64,000 nucleotides of DNA from Sesamum alatum (GCA_034509735.1 JACGWO010000005.1:30596479-30660478), one strand, 5' to 3'. Shown: positions 44,254-56,693, counted from the first letter of the stretch. A program made the numbers and translations. Notes: generated from the sequence alone by a model not told the origin.

Positions 44254-45207
44254 TCTATACTATTTCAAATGGAAAGCTTTTGTCGTACCAATTTTTGAAT
44301 ACTCAAATTATCCTTTAATTCATTTCTTACCTTCAAAGAAAAATCTGGTCAAAATAGTTATTTCAATATTTTTAATAATCTTACAATTATATTTTTTTTG
44401 GGATAATTACACTCCCCTCCCTTGAGGTTTGGTGTAATTACACGTAGACCCCCTGTGGTTTGAAAAATTACATTTAATATCCCTAAGGTTTGCTTCTGTT
44501 TAACAAATAGGTCTATCCGTTAGTTAAAATTCATCGAATTTGTTGATATTAACAAAAAAAAGAAAAAAAAAAAAACTGAATGAAAATCGATGTTTACCCT
44601 CGATTGACTTATTAATGACTTAATGCAGGTTAAACAAATCTTTTATGACTAAATTACCCTTATAACGGTGAATATATATCCCCTCTCATGGATTAGATAG
44701 TTTGGTCATAAAAAGATTCGTTTGACTTACAATAAGTCACTAATAAGTCAATCAATTGTAAATTACACCTTTAATTAATTTTTTTTTTTGTTAATATCAA
44801 CAAATTCGGTGAATTTTGACTAATGGAGGGACTTATTTAGACAAAAGCAAACCTCATGGATAATAAATGTAATTTCTCAAACCTCAGGGGGTCTACGTGT
44901 AATTACACCAAACCTCAGAGAAGGGGAGTGTAATCATTCCTTCTTTTTTCTTTCCCTCAACTCACTACTCCATGTTTTCCTATCACCTTATTTCTCCATA
45001 TTTCACAAACTTCCATATTTTTAATAAACCCACAGTTATAATTTATTTTTTTCGCTCTCATCTCGCTCCATGTTTTTTTCGTCTCATAAACTTCTTTCTG
45101 TCTCCGTCCCTCACCCATAATTATTTTTTTTATAAATTTCTTTTTTCTACTTCATTTCACAATTCTTTTTTTGTATATTCACGAAAACTGCTTGCAGCAA
45201 CGACTAG
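44254..45207 (+). mobile_element. Helitron-like element carrying a nested MITE
   Basis: It starts TCTATACTATTTC after an A and ends GCAACGACTAG before a T. Without the nested element at 44400-44940 it is about 410 bp and aligns with the minus-strand copy at 16671-16975 (for example accaatttttgaatactc, ctcaactcactactcc, ctagt end). An 84-codon open frame in the right part is low-complexity and not a gene. Confidence 0.6.
44400..44940. mobile_element. Palindromic MITE (family A) nested in a Helitron
   Basis: GGGATAATTACACTCCCC at the left mirrors ggggagtgtaatcattcc at the right, and it aligns throughout with 43276-43823. The host Helitron has an uninterrupted relative at 16671-16975, where the corresponding site reads ttttctctcaaccc without an insert. 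T-rich flanks blur the duplication. Confidence 0.88.
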
Positions 45208-45689
45208 TTCCTTGGAAATGTTTTGAATTTGCATGTAGAGAGAATCAAATTTGGGAGAACACAGGACAAACATGCTAACTAGTATTGGGCTTGGACATGA
45301 TGTTGATTACTATCAAGCCCAAACTCTATGGGCCTTGGCCCAGTAGATGTATTAGCAATATTTTTATAATACTCTTTGGGCCCATTTACCTTAAAGAATT
45401 AGACCCTTTATAAGGCCCAATTTATTTTGTTTTATATTTTTGTTGGGCCCGATATTTTAGCATGAGGCCCGGTACATGTTACAACAAAGCTGAGACTGAA
45501 ACCAACTCCATAGGTGGGTTTCAAATCAGACTCTCCTATCAGTGCCTCTAATTGTTTTTTGCTTGACGCTTTTGTCCTCATTTTTCTAGTAGTAATTATA
45601 TTTTTATCCCTTGTCTTTAAAATAACAGAAAAGGAAAAATAGTCAGCAAATTTATGACATCTAATTCATGTGTTGACTAATTGACACTA
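45208..45689. other. Spacer with GGCCCA motifs
   Basis: Several GGGCC/GGCCCA motifs lie between 45340 and 45475. Such site-II-like motifs occur in plant promoters of growth genes, but no gene follows on either strand, so they are noted only. Confidence 0.3.
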
Positions 45690-45932
45690 CCACATTATTA
45701 TACCAAATTATAGAAATACTCATTGTCTTTGGAAAATTGCAGCTTCACCCCTAAAGGGTGTTAGTATAACATTTTTTAGGAGGTATTTTTGTAATCTTTG
45801 ACTTAGAATAAATAAGGGGTATAATTGTAGTACAACTATATCATCATGGAGTCTAATTGTGATTTTACAAAAGATAGGGGGTGTTTGTGTCTTTGAATCT
45901 CTATTTAGGAGGTGTTACTGTAATTTATCCTA
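45690..45932. mobile_element. Palindromic MITE (family B), worn
   Basis: The blocks ctcattgtctttggaaaattg, gcttcacccctaaagggtg, tttgtaatctttgact, tttacaaaagataggggg and the right end gttactgtaatttatcc match the family B copies. The left terminus is eroded and no target duplication is visible. Confidence 0.65.
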
Positions 45933-46478
45933 TTTTCTAAGCTCGATTCTCTCCAGCATTGCAACAGTTGGAAAAGTTAGACAAGTGAGGTAGAGCTTCA
46001 GCTATATGTCCAACTCCCTCATTTCTGGATCTTGTGTTTTAAGTTATTTTGAACTTTTTATATTTAATTAAGAGTAGTGTAATTTTTATTTATTTTTATT
46101 TTTTTACTTGTAAGAGATCTTGTAAGGAGAAAAAAAATAAAATAAAATAGACCTTCATAATAGCAACAAACTATGGATCGTCTTACCTTCAATATAAAGA
46201 AAAAAAGACAGACAGTTACGGCTTTAATCTTCCAGACGACGAACCTGGCACACTAGAAGGAATATTACATTATTGATCATACAACGGTTGTTAGCCGTGG
46301 TTTTTATAAGTGTGACTAATGCATTTATCATGTTATGTTTTTGCCATGCCTCATGGACATGACAAAAAAAAATTTCATTGTGGATAAGTTAAAAATTTTC
46401 ATCGATTTTTGTTTTAATTGTGGTTAATAATAATTATTTACCACGATTTTAGTCCATAGCCAATAAAATTGTAGATAA

Positions 46479-46956
46479 TCTATATTATTATAAAGAGAAG
46501 GGGTCTTATAGACACAAAGTGGTAGTTTTTATACTGCTACACCAAATTATTATAATACAAAAAATGCCCTTCAACTTCCCAACTCATATAATTGAATTAA
46601 CTATCTAATTAAGTTCATTTAGAAAAATAATTTCATACAATTACATGTACTAAAAAATTAAATTTACTCCCATTTTGTTTAAGTTTATTATTAATTGAAA
46701 TAGAAATAATATTAATTAGTATTTGTGTTGCATGTATATATAATAATTACTATCAATATACCATATACTGTATAAAGTTTTGATTGCTAAATTAATTTGA
46801 CTAAAATATATATTGATAATTAATGCATTAGAAAAAAATTATCAGAGAGTTTTTGTATATGAGGTTGTAAAGAAGTGATAAATTTTAATGTATAACAATA
46901 AATTATGAGTTTTAATAAAAATTATGCGCACAGATATTGCGTGTCACAATTTCTAG
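46479..46956 (+). mobile_element. Helitron-like element, third copy type
   Basis: It starts TCTATATTATTATAAAG after an A, and ends TGTCACAATTTCTAG before a T. A short hairpin (cgca ... tgcg, about 46926-46942) lies 11-14 bases before the CTAG, as in Helitrons. The first 16 bases are the same as the start of the copy at 16975, but the interior differs. Confidence 0.6.
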
Positions 46957-47337
46957 TAGTAATAATTTTTTCTAGTGGCACGGCTGCAATTTATTTTAGC
47001 TTGGGGAAGATGAAAAACTTAGCAAAGAAAGTGTTAGTAGAAATGCAAAAAGAAGTTTCTATACGGTTATACATATGTATATATATATATATATAGCCGA
47101 AATGTAAGAAAATTGCAATATTATATTATAGATGAAAATGACATACGATTAAGATTTTTTTGTCCTATTACAGGACAACTTGGTAAATGCTCATCCAATC
47201 ACACGTTATCATTATAAAAAATAAATACAAAATAAAATTATCACACCTATATAAACCGTATTATTTGCTTTGCAAACAACAAATTATTTTCATCATCTCT
47301 CAACAAATCCAAACAATAGTAGTACAATTGTCTATAC

Positions 47338-48640
47338 CAATGTTTTTAAAATCAGACCGGGGATTGAACTGGTCAAGTTACTGGGTCACTAGTTCGATCG
47401 ATCGGACCGAATTAAAAAAATCGGTTGACCCGGACTTTATTATATACATATATATATCATATCAATATATTATATATCATAAAATAAATAAATATAATTT
47501 ATAACAATACTTTTATAAAATGGTACAATTTATTAATGAATACAATCTATAATAATTTAATATTAAAAAATCAACAAACTTATTGGATGAAGCAAATTAA
47601 ATTAAAATTCAAACTAACAAATATTTAAAATTGAAAACCTCCCAAATACATTATATATAATTGATTAAATAATACAATTGATAACAATATTTTAACAACC
47701 ATTGCCTTCATATAAATAAAAGCTCTATTGACTATTAGAAGTGTTCATTATCCCATATTAAAAAAATATAAATCAAATGTAATTTAAATATTTTCTCATT
47801 ATCCCACATTGAAAAAGTATAACTTAAGATTGAACATTTTCTTATTTATCCCGTATTGGTAAAACATAAGGAATTTTAAGCCATTTACACTATAAATATG
47901 CTCATTGTACAACATTGGAATAGTGTAAATCAAGATTGAACAATTTTCTCATTTGTCCCATATTGAAAAAATATAGGAAGCTTAAATTACTTACACCATA
48001 AGTGTGCTCATTATCCCACATTAGAAAATTATAAACCAAGATTGAATACTTTCTCATTTATCCCACATTGAAAAAATATAAGAAAAATTTAGCTATTTAC
48101 ACTAAATATGTTCATTGTCCCACATTAAAAAGGTATAAACAAAGATTGAACACTTACTCATTTGTCCCATATCGAAAAAACATAAAGAAATTTAAACTAT
48201 TTACACTATAAATATGCTCATCGTCCCACAGTGAAAAAGTGTAAATAAAGATTGAACACTTCCTCATTTGTCCCACATCGAAAAAACATAAAAATGTTTA
48301 AACTATTTACACTATAAATATGTTCATAGTTGCTTTGAATTATCATTCATGAAGCAACTGCCTATTTATTTTCTTTGGCATTTGTTTTCTCTTTGTATAT
48401 TTCACTATTTTATTTTTTAGTGGAATAATATTATTAGTTGTAAATTTTTTTAAAAATTAAAACCGGGTCAACCGGATCTCGGGTGAACCAGTTTTGACTG
48501 GTTCTGACCGGTTCACACTGGTCCGTTTGACACTGGTTTTATACCCGTGATCCGGATTGGACCCTTGGCCGGTTCCCGATTGGACTGGTCAAACCGACCG
48601 GTCGGATCCGGGTTTAATAACATTCGTCGATACCCTTTTA
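47338..48640. mobile_element. Composite foldback element carrying a tandem array
   Basis: The left arm (taccaatgtttttaaaatc, agaccgg, gaactggtcaag, atcggaccgaa) is inverted in the right arm (gaccggtcggatccggg, tttaataacattcgtcgata), with many ccggt/accgg motifs in the last 180 bases. Between the arms lie AT-rich DNA and the array at 47735-48330. Target duplication not resolved. Confidence 0.6.
47735..48330 (+). repeat. About 105-bp tandem array inside the foldback
   Basis: The block tgctcattgtcccacattg with aaaaagtataaac and agattgaacactttctcatt recurs, with unit starts near 47895, 48004, 48107, 48211 and 48318 (103-109 bp apart). Each unit holds the tcccacattgaaaaa motif twice in variant form. 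Confidence 0.8.
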
Positions 48641-49250
48641 TCCCATTCAAAAAAATAAATGCCCCCTATAGTTATGTTTACTTTATTGGACTAGCATGTA
48701 TTTGACTAATAATTTAGGTTAGTCTAATTTTTATTTCATTATTGAAGCCAGTATTAATTGTACCTGCGACTTGCTACTTTCATAGTAATTTTTTATCTAC
48801 GAAACCCAATACAAGAGGTGGGTTAGCCGAACCAAACCTCTTACGACTTGCTGGAACTTAGAAAAAATTACCTATTTAGCTTTTATAATTTTAGTTTATT
48901 ATCAATTTCTCATTTTGGGGTGTTTTTTAAGAAGAAATTATTTTTTAAAAAAAGGGGGCAATTTGGGAATTTCGCTATGTACCACTTCAAATAATTACTT
49001 GAAGTAAACAACACATTATATAATCACTCTTTTTAATCCCACTTTCATTATATTGAAGTAAATAAAAAATATATTTTATTAAATAATTATATCACAAATA
49101 TAATTCAACTTCAATCATGTTTTTCAATTATTCCGTCAGTTGAAGTAAATGTGACCTATAGGTATCAAAGGGTCAACAATTTGTACTATTTATTAAAGTT
49201 CAACCCTAGATAATAACTAACTTTAGTTGTCGTAATATTGATCAATTAAC
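48641..49250. other. AT-rich spacer
   Basis: No coding or repeat-pair signal could be supported in this stretch. Confidence 0.4.
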
Positions 49251-49255
49251 GAAAT

Positions 49256-49781
49256 TGATCCGGTTCGCTACTTGTGATCCCCAAATGAATACCTCACTGA
49301 GTACTTACTGATGTCTGTGATTTCAAAGGAGCACCTCACTGAGTACCTCACTGAACGATCTCCTAAACTTCCCAGACTTGTGTATTCCTGAGAAGAAGAA
49401 AGCGTCAGGCTAGCCGGGAGTGTTCCCATCGAAGACCCTCCGATACTTAAGTTAGTATAGGTCGAGATGGTGATATAGCGATTTGATACAGTATGTGGTC
49501 AAATGTAACTTGAATAACTTACTATAAATGTTGTGGGGTATGAGTATTTATAGGACCAAATGTATGTACTTGCATGGTCCATGTGGCACCATCTCCAAGC
49601 TTGAGTTGTCTCCTTATCAAGGGTCTAGATTTTGAACACCTAGCATCGGGTACGGTCCGGTTCGGGTTGCGTGACCCGACCTAATTGGGTGGTGCATGGA
49701 TCCACTGGCTTTTTGGTAATTTTGAGCCCTTTTTCAGGGTTATTTGTGTCTTTTCAAGATATTTGGGTTATACCCCCATCA
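49256..49781 (-). mobile_element. Solo LTR, same family as 48-531, opposite orientation
   Basis: On the minus strand it starts TGATGGGGGTATAAC and ends CGAACCGGATCA (TG...CA). An exact 5-bp target duplication, gaaat, flanks it (49251-49255 and 49782-49786). It aligns with 48-531 over the start, the gaaaaagggctc region, the TATA-like area (ctataaatac), the taagtatcggagggtcttcg block and the tttcttcttctcagg block. No internal domain is attached. Confidence 0.85.
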
Positions 49782-49786
49782 GAAAT

Positions 49787-51348
49787 AAATTGTGTGGAAC
49801 AAAACATAATGAACGAAATAAATTGATTAAAGAGATAGTTATATATATGTATATATATTGAATAAATAAGTATACTACAAGTGATCCTTTCAAGATTAGG
49901 TTACTCATTCAAGTCATGTCTTGCGTTTAGAACATCACATATGACTTTTAAATTTTTTTACGTATGTAATTTTTCAAACATTGAATCAAAGATACATGAG
50001 ACTCCTCAATCGGGGCATTTTTTTTAATCCCTTAAATTATTTAGACATAACAAATATTAAATGTTAACATAAAAGTACACTTTTAAAAAATGTTCAAAAA
50101 CAAAATAAAGTGAAAACAAATTCATAATTCATCAAATAAGTAAAAAAGAAATATTTTAATTACAACTATGAACATAAATAATAGAATCAATAAGCTCTTC
50201 TATTTTAAAAATATATAAAACCTACTATAATAAAAGTTGTCACTTCCAAGACACTAAATTGATAGCATGTTCACGATTATCTGGATTAGCTTTATAGTAA
50301 CAGATAAAGTTAATATGTTATTAATGATCAAGTTTAGTTATTTAAATATATAAATTCATGTACCCTTAATATTGTTTATGCAATATACAAGATGTATTAG
50401 GACGAAGAAGATAAGACATCATGAAACATAAATATTCTAACCTAAGTCTTATAGAAAGGCAAAAATACATTGAAAACAATTAAGGAGTATAAATTCATAC
50501 ATATGACATTGTTCTTGAAGAACAAGAAGATGCATACTTATTTAAAATTTGATAATAATCTCAACGATATTACATATATTCTCATAGTTTCATCAAGCTT
50601 TAATTGATATATATTGTTAAAGCTACCTACACTAAAAGTTCATCTTATATTTCATTGAGTTTGTACTTAAGTTCTTACATTAGATTGTTCTAATATAGAA
50701 TAATGGTATAAAAAATTATTATTTTGATTGTATAAATGTTTTTGAGTAACGATAGATTAATTTATATTATCAACATACTTAATATTTTTTTAACTTTAAA
50801 TTAAAAATTATATCTTATATCGGAATTTTATTTTATCTTCTAATTAATAATATTTATGTTTTTAAGTGATTAATGATTTTGGCATGTCAAAAAGTTTCTT
50901 TTTCTAAACATTTTCTATCATAAGTACAAAAAGTAGATTTTAGAAGAACATTTACTTTTTTATTCTTTATTTGTGTATTTTTGTTGTTTTTTACAATACA
51001 CACATGTGCATGCAATACAATTAATATTTTAGTTTATTTATTTGATTTTTTTTTGAAATTATTGTATTCAATAAATAATAAAGCTACCATTATGTTTCTA
51101 CATTATTTTGTTTTCTTTTTATTCTTTCCGAAGAACAATAAAAGGTCACATTAAAATATTATTATATGAACTTCTTTTATAGTTATATAACTTGAACAAT
51201 AATAAATCAATAATTTTAGCATGCTTGGTAGAAATATTAAGTTGAATTTACCATCTATATATTCAAAACACCAATTTTTATTCATATTGACAATCCTCCT
51301 ACATGTGAAAATTTTCCTTGAAACTTTTGAAAGGGGGATGATATTATA
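49787..51348. other. AT-rich spacer
   Basis: Nothing recognisable. AT content is very high, with no terminal repeats, tandem arrays or exon-like stretches. Confidence 0.45.
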
Positions 51349-51867
51349 TCATAATGATGGCAAATCAGCCAAGAAAGCGTCATTACACATAGGTGGAAGG
51401 TCCGACAGGCCTTCACGAAAACAAGTAGCAGAACGAGCAAGAGAGTGGGCGACATGATTCCCCTCTCGACGAATTAAACTAAAAGAACATGAAGTAAAAA
51501 AACAAACATAGTAACAAAATATCGTGAATGAAGGGACTTGCAACAGAGGAACATGTATCGCGGTCATGAAGGTAGCTATGAAGATTGGCACAATCGCCCT
51601 CAAGAATGATACGCGACCACTGATGTTTGATAGCGAAACCGATAGCCGTTCGCGCCGCCCATGTTTCAGCAAGTTCCGGGTTGATGGTGTGATGTAAACG
51701 GCTAGTAAGCCATCCGAGACATTGCCCATTGGAATCTCGAGCAATGATGCCGTTAGAGAAATCCCCACATTCCATAAAAGACCAGCGTCGTAGTTAATTT
51801 TAACAACGCCAAGAGGAGGTGGCTGCCATAAAGACGGAAAGAAGTGAGGGATATGTATTGGAGTCAC
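51349..51867 (-). pseudogene. LINE RNase H domain
   Basis: Two overlapping frames hold the pieces of a type I RNase H: PPPLGVVKINYDAG (first Asp), then in the other frame NPELAETWAARTA (Glu) and IILEGDC (Asp), then back to REGNHVAHSLAR (last Asp and its His). The two frameshifts disable it. The frame ends DAFLADLPSL. Confidence 0.85.
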
Positions 51868-51938
51868 CGTCTGTACCTTTGAGAAGGAGTCTAAGTAGCT
51901 GCGTGCAAAGGACCTGTCTTGGGGACAAGGTGATACCC

Positions 51939-52898
51939 TTAAACCATTTTTTTATTTCGGCTCCATGAAAGGCTCCAACAGATCACCAAGAAAAGTTGGA
52001 ATGCAACAGAATCAAAATTCAGAGATGCACCAAAAATCCAATCGCGTGCATTCGTGTGCCAGGAAGAAACAGTCGACCAACGAAGATGAGAGAGACACCA
52101 CATCATCCGACTGAAGGGGCAAAGCAAGAACGTATGACGAGGTGTTTCGTTAAGGTCTCTACAGACGGGGCAGTGGATGTCCGAGAAGGGAGAACGACGA
52201 CGGAGATTTTCACCAATAGGGAGAGTGTCATTGCATAATCGCCAAATAAAGACCTTGATTTTATTGGGGATCTTCGCATTCCAGACATGATTCCAACCAG
52301 CACGAAGAGAAGGATCATTAAAGGTTGAGGAGCAGGGGGTGTACTGGCGAGACAGGTTGCATATGAGATGATAAGCCGATTTAACCGAAAAGTGGTCTGA
52401 CTTCGTGTAATGCCAAATAACTTCATCACTCAACCCGGTGCAACTAAGAGGGATCGAAAGAATTGCTGCAGCATCCTCTGAATTAAAAAGTGACTCGACT
52501 AAAGAGGTATACCAATCGTCGATAGTCATATCAAAAAGCTGATTTACAGTGGTAGGAGGTGGAAGCGGTTCCAGCAGGTTGGACGGCCGAAATGAAGGTT
52601 CCCGCGGAATCCATTTGTCAATCCAAATTCTCACAGATTGTCCATCGCCAATGCGCCATCGATATCCTGCTTTGGTGATTGGTTTCGTGGATAAAATACT
52701 TCGCCAAGTAAGCGAAGGCCGGGAGCCCAATTCAGCCTCAAGAATAGAAGAGTTCGGGAAGTAGCGAGCTTTTAAGATGCGTCCAAGAAGAGAATCATTA
52801 TGCTGGAAAATTCGCCAGAATTGTTTTGCAAGTAAAGCCGAGTTAAAAGCCCGAAGATCCCGAAGACCAATTCCACCGTGTTCTTTTGAGAGGGCCAA
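51939..52898 (-). pseudogene. LINE ORF2 connector and zinc-binding (zf-RVT) region
   Basis: An open stretch of 319 codons begins GGIGLRDLRAFNSALLAKQ, continues ILKARYFPNSS and WRIGDGQSVRIWIDKWIP, and reaches the zf-RVT block KIPNKIKVFIWRLCNDTLP with CPVCRDLNETPRHTFLLCPF (Cys/His ligands). These features are standard for plant LINE proteins between the polymerase and RNase H. Confidence 0.88.
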
Positions 52899-54290
52899 TT
52901 TATTCCAAGAAAGCCAATGGATTTTACCATTGTCTCCAGAATTCTAAAGAAAATTAGCAATCATATCTTCAATTTCTCAGATTAATCCTTCGGGAAGACG
53001 GAAGACTCCAATGGCATAAGTAGGTATTGCTTAGAGAACGGCTTTGATGAGCACTTCCTTGCCCATTTGGAAAGTTGTTTCTCATTCCAGTTATTGATGC
53101 ACGACCAAATTCTGTGTCGTATAAAGGTGAAAATCTCTCGCTTAGATCGACCGACCACCGAAATAAGCCCAAGGTATTTCTCATGTTTATCAACACCACG
53201 AATTCCGAGCCCCGAAGCAATTTCAACTCGGATGTTGGCCGGGGTATTTCTACTAAATACAACCACATATTTCTCAAGGTTTACCTCTTGCCCTGAAGCT
53301 TTGCCGAAGGTATGGAGAATAGCCTGGATCGTCTGCATGGCGTAAAGTGATGCTTGGCAACATAAGAGAGTGTCATCGACAAATAGAGGATGGGATATGC
53401 TCAGAGCTCCCCTGCAAATCCGAATACCACGCAAGTCACCTGTGGTTTTAGCTCTAGCAATGAGTGAAGTGAGTGCATCGGTACAGAATAGGATCAGATA
53501 GGGAGAGAGTGGGTCCCCTTGACAAAGGCCGCGAGTGGGAGTGATGCGACCAAATTGCCTGCCACTGAGAATAACTGAGTACGAGACAAAGGAAACACAA
53601 CGAAGGATGAGATCAACAAAGAATATGGAAGCCTAACCTTAAAGTACCTGTCGGAGGAAGCTCCACTCAACCTTTTCATACGCCTTGCTTATGTCCAATT
53701 TGATGGCCATGTCACCCGAATTACCCTAAGTCTTATTCTTAATGAAATATTAATCTCATAGGAAATTAGGACATTATCAGAAATAAGCCTACCAGGTATG
53801 AATGCAGATTGAGTAGGAGAAATGATACGATTAAGCATGGGATTTAGTCTATTAGCAATGCACATTTTGGCAATTTTCATCACTACATTGCACAAACTAA
53901 TAGGCTGAAACTGTGAGATAGACTCCAATTAATTTCATTTTGGGATAAGGGCGATGTGGGTGGAATTGAGCGAGGGTTCAAGAGAATGATCGTTAAGAAT
54001 AGATAAGATACAACAAGTAACATCAGTTTTAATGATATGCCAATATTTGTGAAAAAAGATAGGGGGCATACCATCAGGTCCAGGGGATTTATAAGGGGCC
54101 ATATGAGAAATGGCATCAATGACTTCCTCAACAGTGTAAGGCTTTAACAGTTCAGAGTTCATCTCCGAATCCACTTTGCAAGTCATAGCCTCCACACCTC
54201 GTTCCAGTTCATCATCCGAAGGGTTCGCCGAAGTGAACACCCCAGCAAAATGATCAGTGATATGATTCTCAAGTTCACTCTCTTCCTCAA
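52899..54290 (-). pseudogene. LINE reverse transcriptase domain
   Basis: Pieces in several frames read, in order: APYKSPGPDGMPPIFFHKYW, ALIPK, FQPISLCNVVMKIAKM, PTQSAFIPGRLISDNVL, CQGDPLSPYLILF and HPLFVDDTLL, the last being the catalytic box (usually F/YADD; here FVDD with both Asp kept). At least four frameshifts separate them. Polymerase activity is not possible from this copy. Confidence 0.9.
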
Positions 54291-55450
54291 TCCACTACCC
54301 TGCCAAGCCCCTAAGCCGAGAAATAAAGTTATGCCGAAATGTGCGGCTGGCATAGTTATGAAAGTACCTCGTGTTTTGGTCACCCTCCTTAAGCCAATGG
54401 ATCTTCCCACGTTGCTTCCAGAAAATTTCCTCAGTCTGTAAGATAGCCTCAAGTTCCCTTCTCATACTATTTTCGCAAGCTCTAGATTCTGGGGTAATGT
54501 CTTCATTATGAATATTCACAATAGCCTTCTCCAAAGCTTGAATATCACAGCTAAAAGTCTTATGGCTGTTACGGGGAAAGGTATGGAATCTCGAAAGGTA
54601 ATTCTCAAAATTGTTTTTCACACGGTTTTGGGCTAAAGAGTGGCTGTTGCGTCTCCAAATGTCAGAAATGACTTTCTCGCAATCCCACCTTTTGATCCAT
54701 GCCGCCTCGAAGTGAATAGGCTTACATGAGTTTCGAGCTCGAAGAGGACTTGGGATGAGTTCAATAGTAAGTGTCGAGTGGTCCGAGAAGATGGTTGGGG
54801 CGTGAAGAACTCGAGCATTTGGAAATAAAGAAGGCTAACCTCATGTACTGCAAGCTCTATCAAGTCGCTCGTAAATTGTGTTCGGTTGCATGTGTTTGTT
54901 GCACCAAGTGAACTGAGACCCAGAGAAACCCAAATTGTGTAAGTCTGTATTATCCAATGCCTAATGGAAATCCCGAATTTGCTAATTTGGACGAGGAAGG
55001 CCACCTTTTTTCTCCGATTGGAATAGTATTTCATTGAAGTAACCCGCCACCATCCATTCTCTGTGTGATTAGGAAGCAAGTTGTTTCAGAATAGCCCAAG
55101 AATGTTTCCATTTCGATGCCTCTGGATCTCCATAGAAGCCGGTAAAACGCCATGCCGGAGAAGAATCAGTTCACTCGACTGTGACATCAAAATGATATTT
55201 TGAAAAACTCCTTAACGTACAATTAACAGTTTTGTTCCAAAACAGCACAAGTCCACCACTTCTACCCTCACAATTCACATTTACACCATACATGCGCAGA
55301 CAGAGCCGAAGTCTATCAACTGTAGAACGAGAACACTTGGTTTCCGAGAGGAAAACCAATAAGGGGTTGTGAGTCCTGATAAGTGACTCCAAGCCGTTAA
55401 CTGTCGAGGAACCCCCCCAGTCCCCGACAGTTCCAAGATAGAAGATTCAC
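54291..55450 (-). pseudogene. LINE endonuclease domain and linker
   Basis: The APE-type endonuclease start motif WNCRGLGG is readable at about 55438-55415, followed across a frameshift by LLVFLSETKC (catalytic Glu) and GGLVLFWNKT. Later fragments include FTGFYGDPE near 55150, WWRVTSMKYYSN and the linker FWKQRGKIHWLKEGDQNTRYFH (about 54420-54350). Stops and shifts occur throughout. Confidence 0.85.
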
Positions 55451-55670
55451 AATGTGTGGCGGGGCTGTTCCATAGCCTCCGCCATATCCAAAGAAGGGTT
55501 CGAGAGATCCTTTCACATCATGCTCAGCCTGTTTGGTGCATTTAAGTGGGATTTTGGATGCCTCTAGAGTCTCATCGATCAGTTTGCGTTTCTTAGTCTC
55601 AGTTTGCGTTTCTTAGTGTTGACAGATGGAGGAGTTGCTGAGTTTGTTGGTGGAATATGAGATGAGATGT

Positions 55671-56693
55671 TCATGGAATGAGGTTGTATGGATGGGGTCT
55701 GTATGGGCGGGAATAGGTAGTAGTGGTAGGAAATGATTTGGAAGATGGAAAGCTGAAGATGGCTGATGCGCGAGGGGCTTCAGGGACAAAATTTTGATGG
55801 TGCGGGGTGGTCAGAGATGATGGTCGTATGGCAGTGTGAGAGATTCCTTTGGATCGCAGAATCGATGGAGTAGTAGCTTGGATCCAAGGTCCAAACAGTA
55901 GATGCTCTTGCTTTTCATCAATTTCCTCCTCGTATTGTTTATCACAGAATTTCATTATATGTCCCAAGCAACCACACCAATAACAGAAATTTGGGAGATG
56001 CTCGTAAGTGAAGGAGATAATCAATTCGTCACCCATAACAGTATGAATTTTCATAATCCGCCGCAAAGTTTTGGTGACATCAAGTCCGACTCGAATTCAC
56101 AGAGAGGAGCCCCAACCTTGTCCACCTTTATCCATATCAACATCCCGAAATATACCCAACTGATTTCCAATAAACGTCGCGACCTCCTTAGTCATGCAGT
56201 TTAACGGTAGATCGTGTACATGAATATGGAAGTCGGTCCAGTTCAATTCAACTCTCGATGGAATTGCATTTGGTTCAACTGAAGGTAACACCAACAGATT
56301 CTTGTCAAAAGCCCATAGCCCTCCCTCAATAACTCGGCGGCGATCCAGGATATGATTGAATTGAAATAGGATTTGATCATCTTCAATTAGATGGAATTCA
56401 AGACCACGGCCAGGATTGAAAGCGTTGAGCATCGTGTTCTTAAACGCCTCAAAGTTAAAGGATCTTCTACCCAATAATTTACCAACCAGAAAGAAACGTT
56501 GGAGTTCGCTAACATTCTGCCCCAAGTTCGGTGGTAACAAAATACTCTGATTTTTCTCCTCACTAAGTGAAAGTGCTTCGCTCAGGTTGTCCATACCGTC
56601 AGCCATATCAGACGATGAAAGGGAACGAGGGGAAGCTACGACCAGAAAGGGGTTCCGTGATGATCTCTTCAATGAAAAAACTTTACCCTGCAA
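55671..56693 (-). pseudogene. LINE ORF1 (DUF4283 and CCHC zinc knuckle)
   Basis: The first frame (56693-56097) opens MQGKVFSLKRSS; it includes LVGKLLGRRSFNFEAFKNTM, ILFQFNHILDRRRVIEG and WAFDKNLLVL, the pattern of the DUF4283 RNA-binding-like domain. After a frameshift near 56080, the frame 56066-55671 holds CYWCGCLGHIMKFC, a CX2CX4HX4C knuckle, then a Pro/Ser-rich tail. ORF1 proteins coat LINE RNA. One frameshift separates the two halves. Confidence 0.88.

Noticed and set aside
44972..45226. 84-codon Phe/Ser-rich frame
   Set aside because: It falls in the low-complexity right part of a Helitron-like element and extends past its end.
45290..45480. Cluster of GGCCCA/GGGCC motifs like site II promoter elements
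   Set aside because: No gene or exon follows on either strand, and the motif is short enough to recur by chance.
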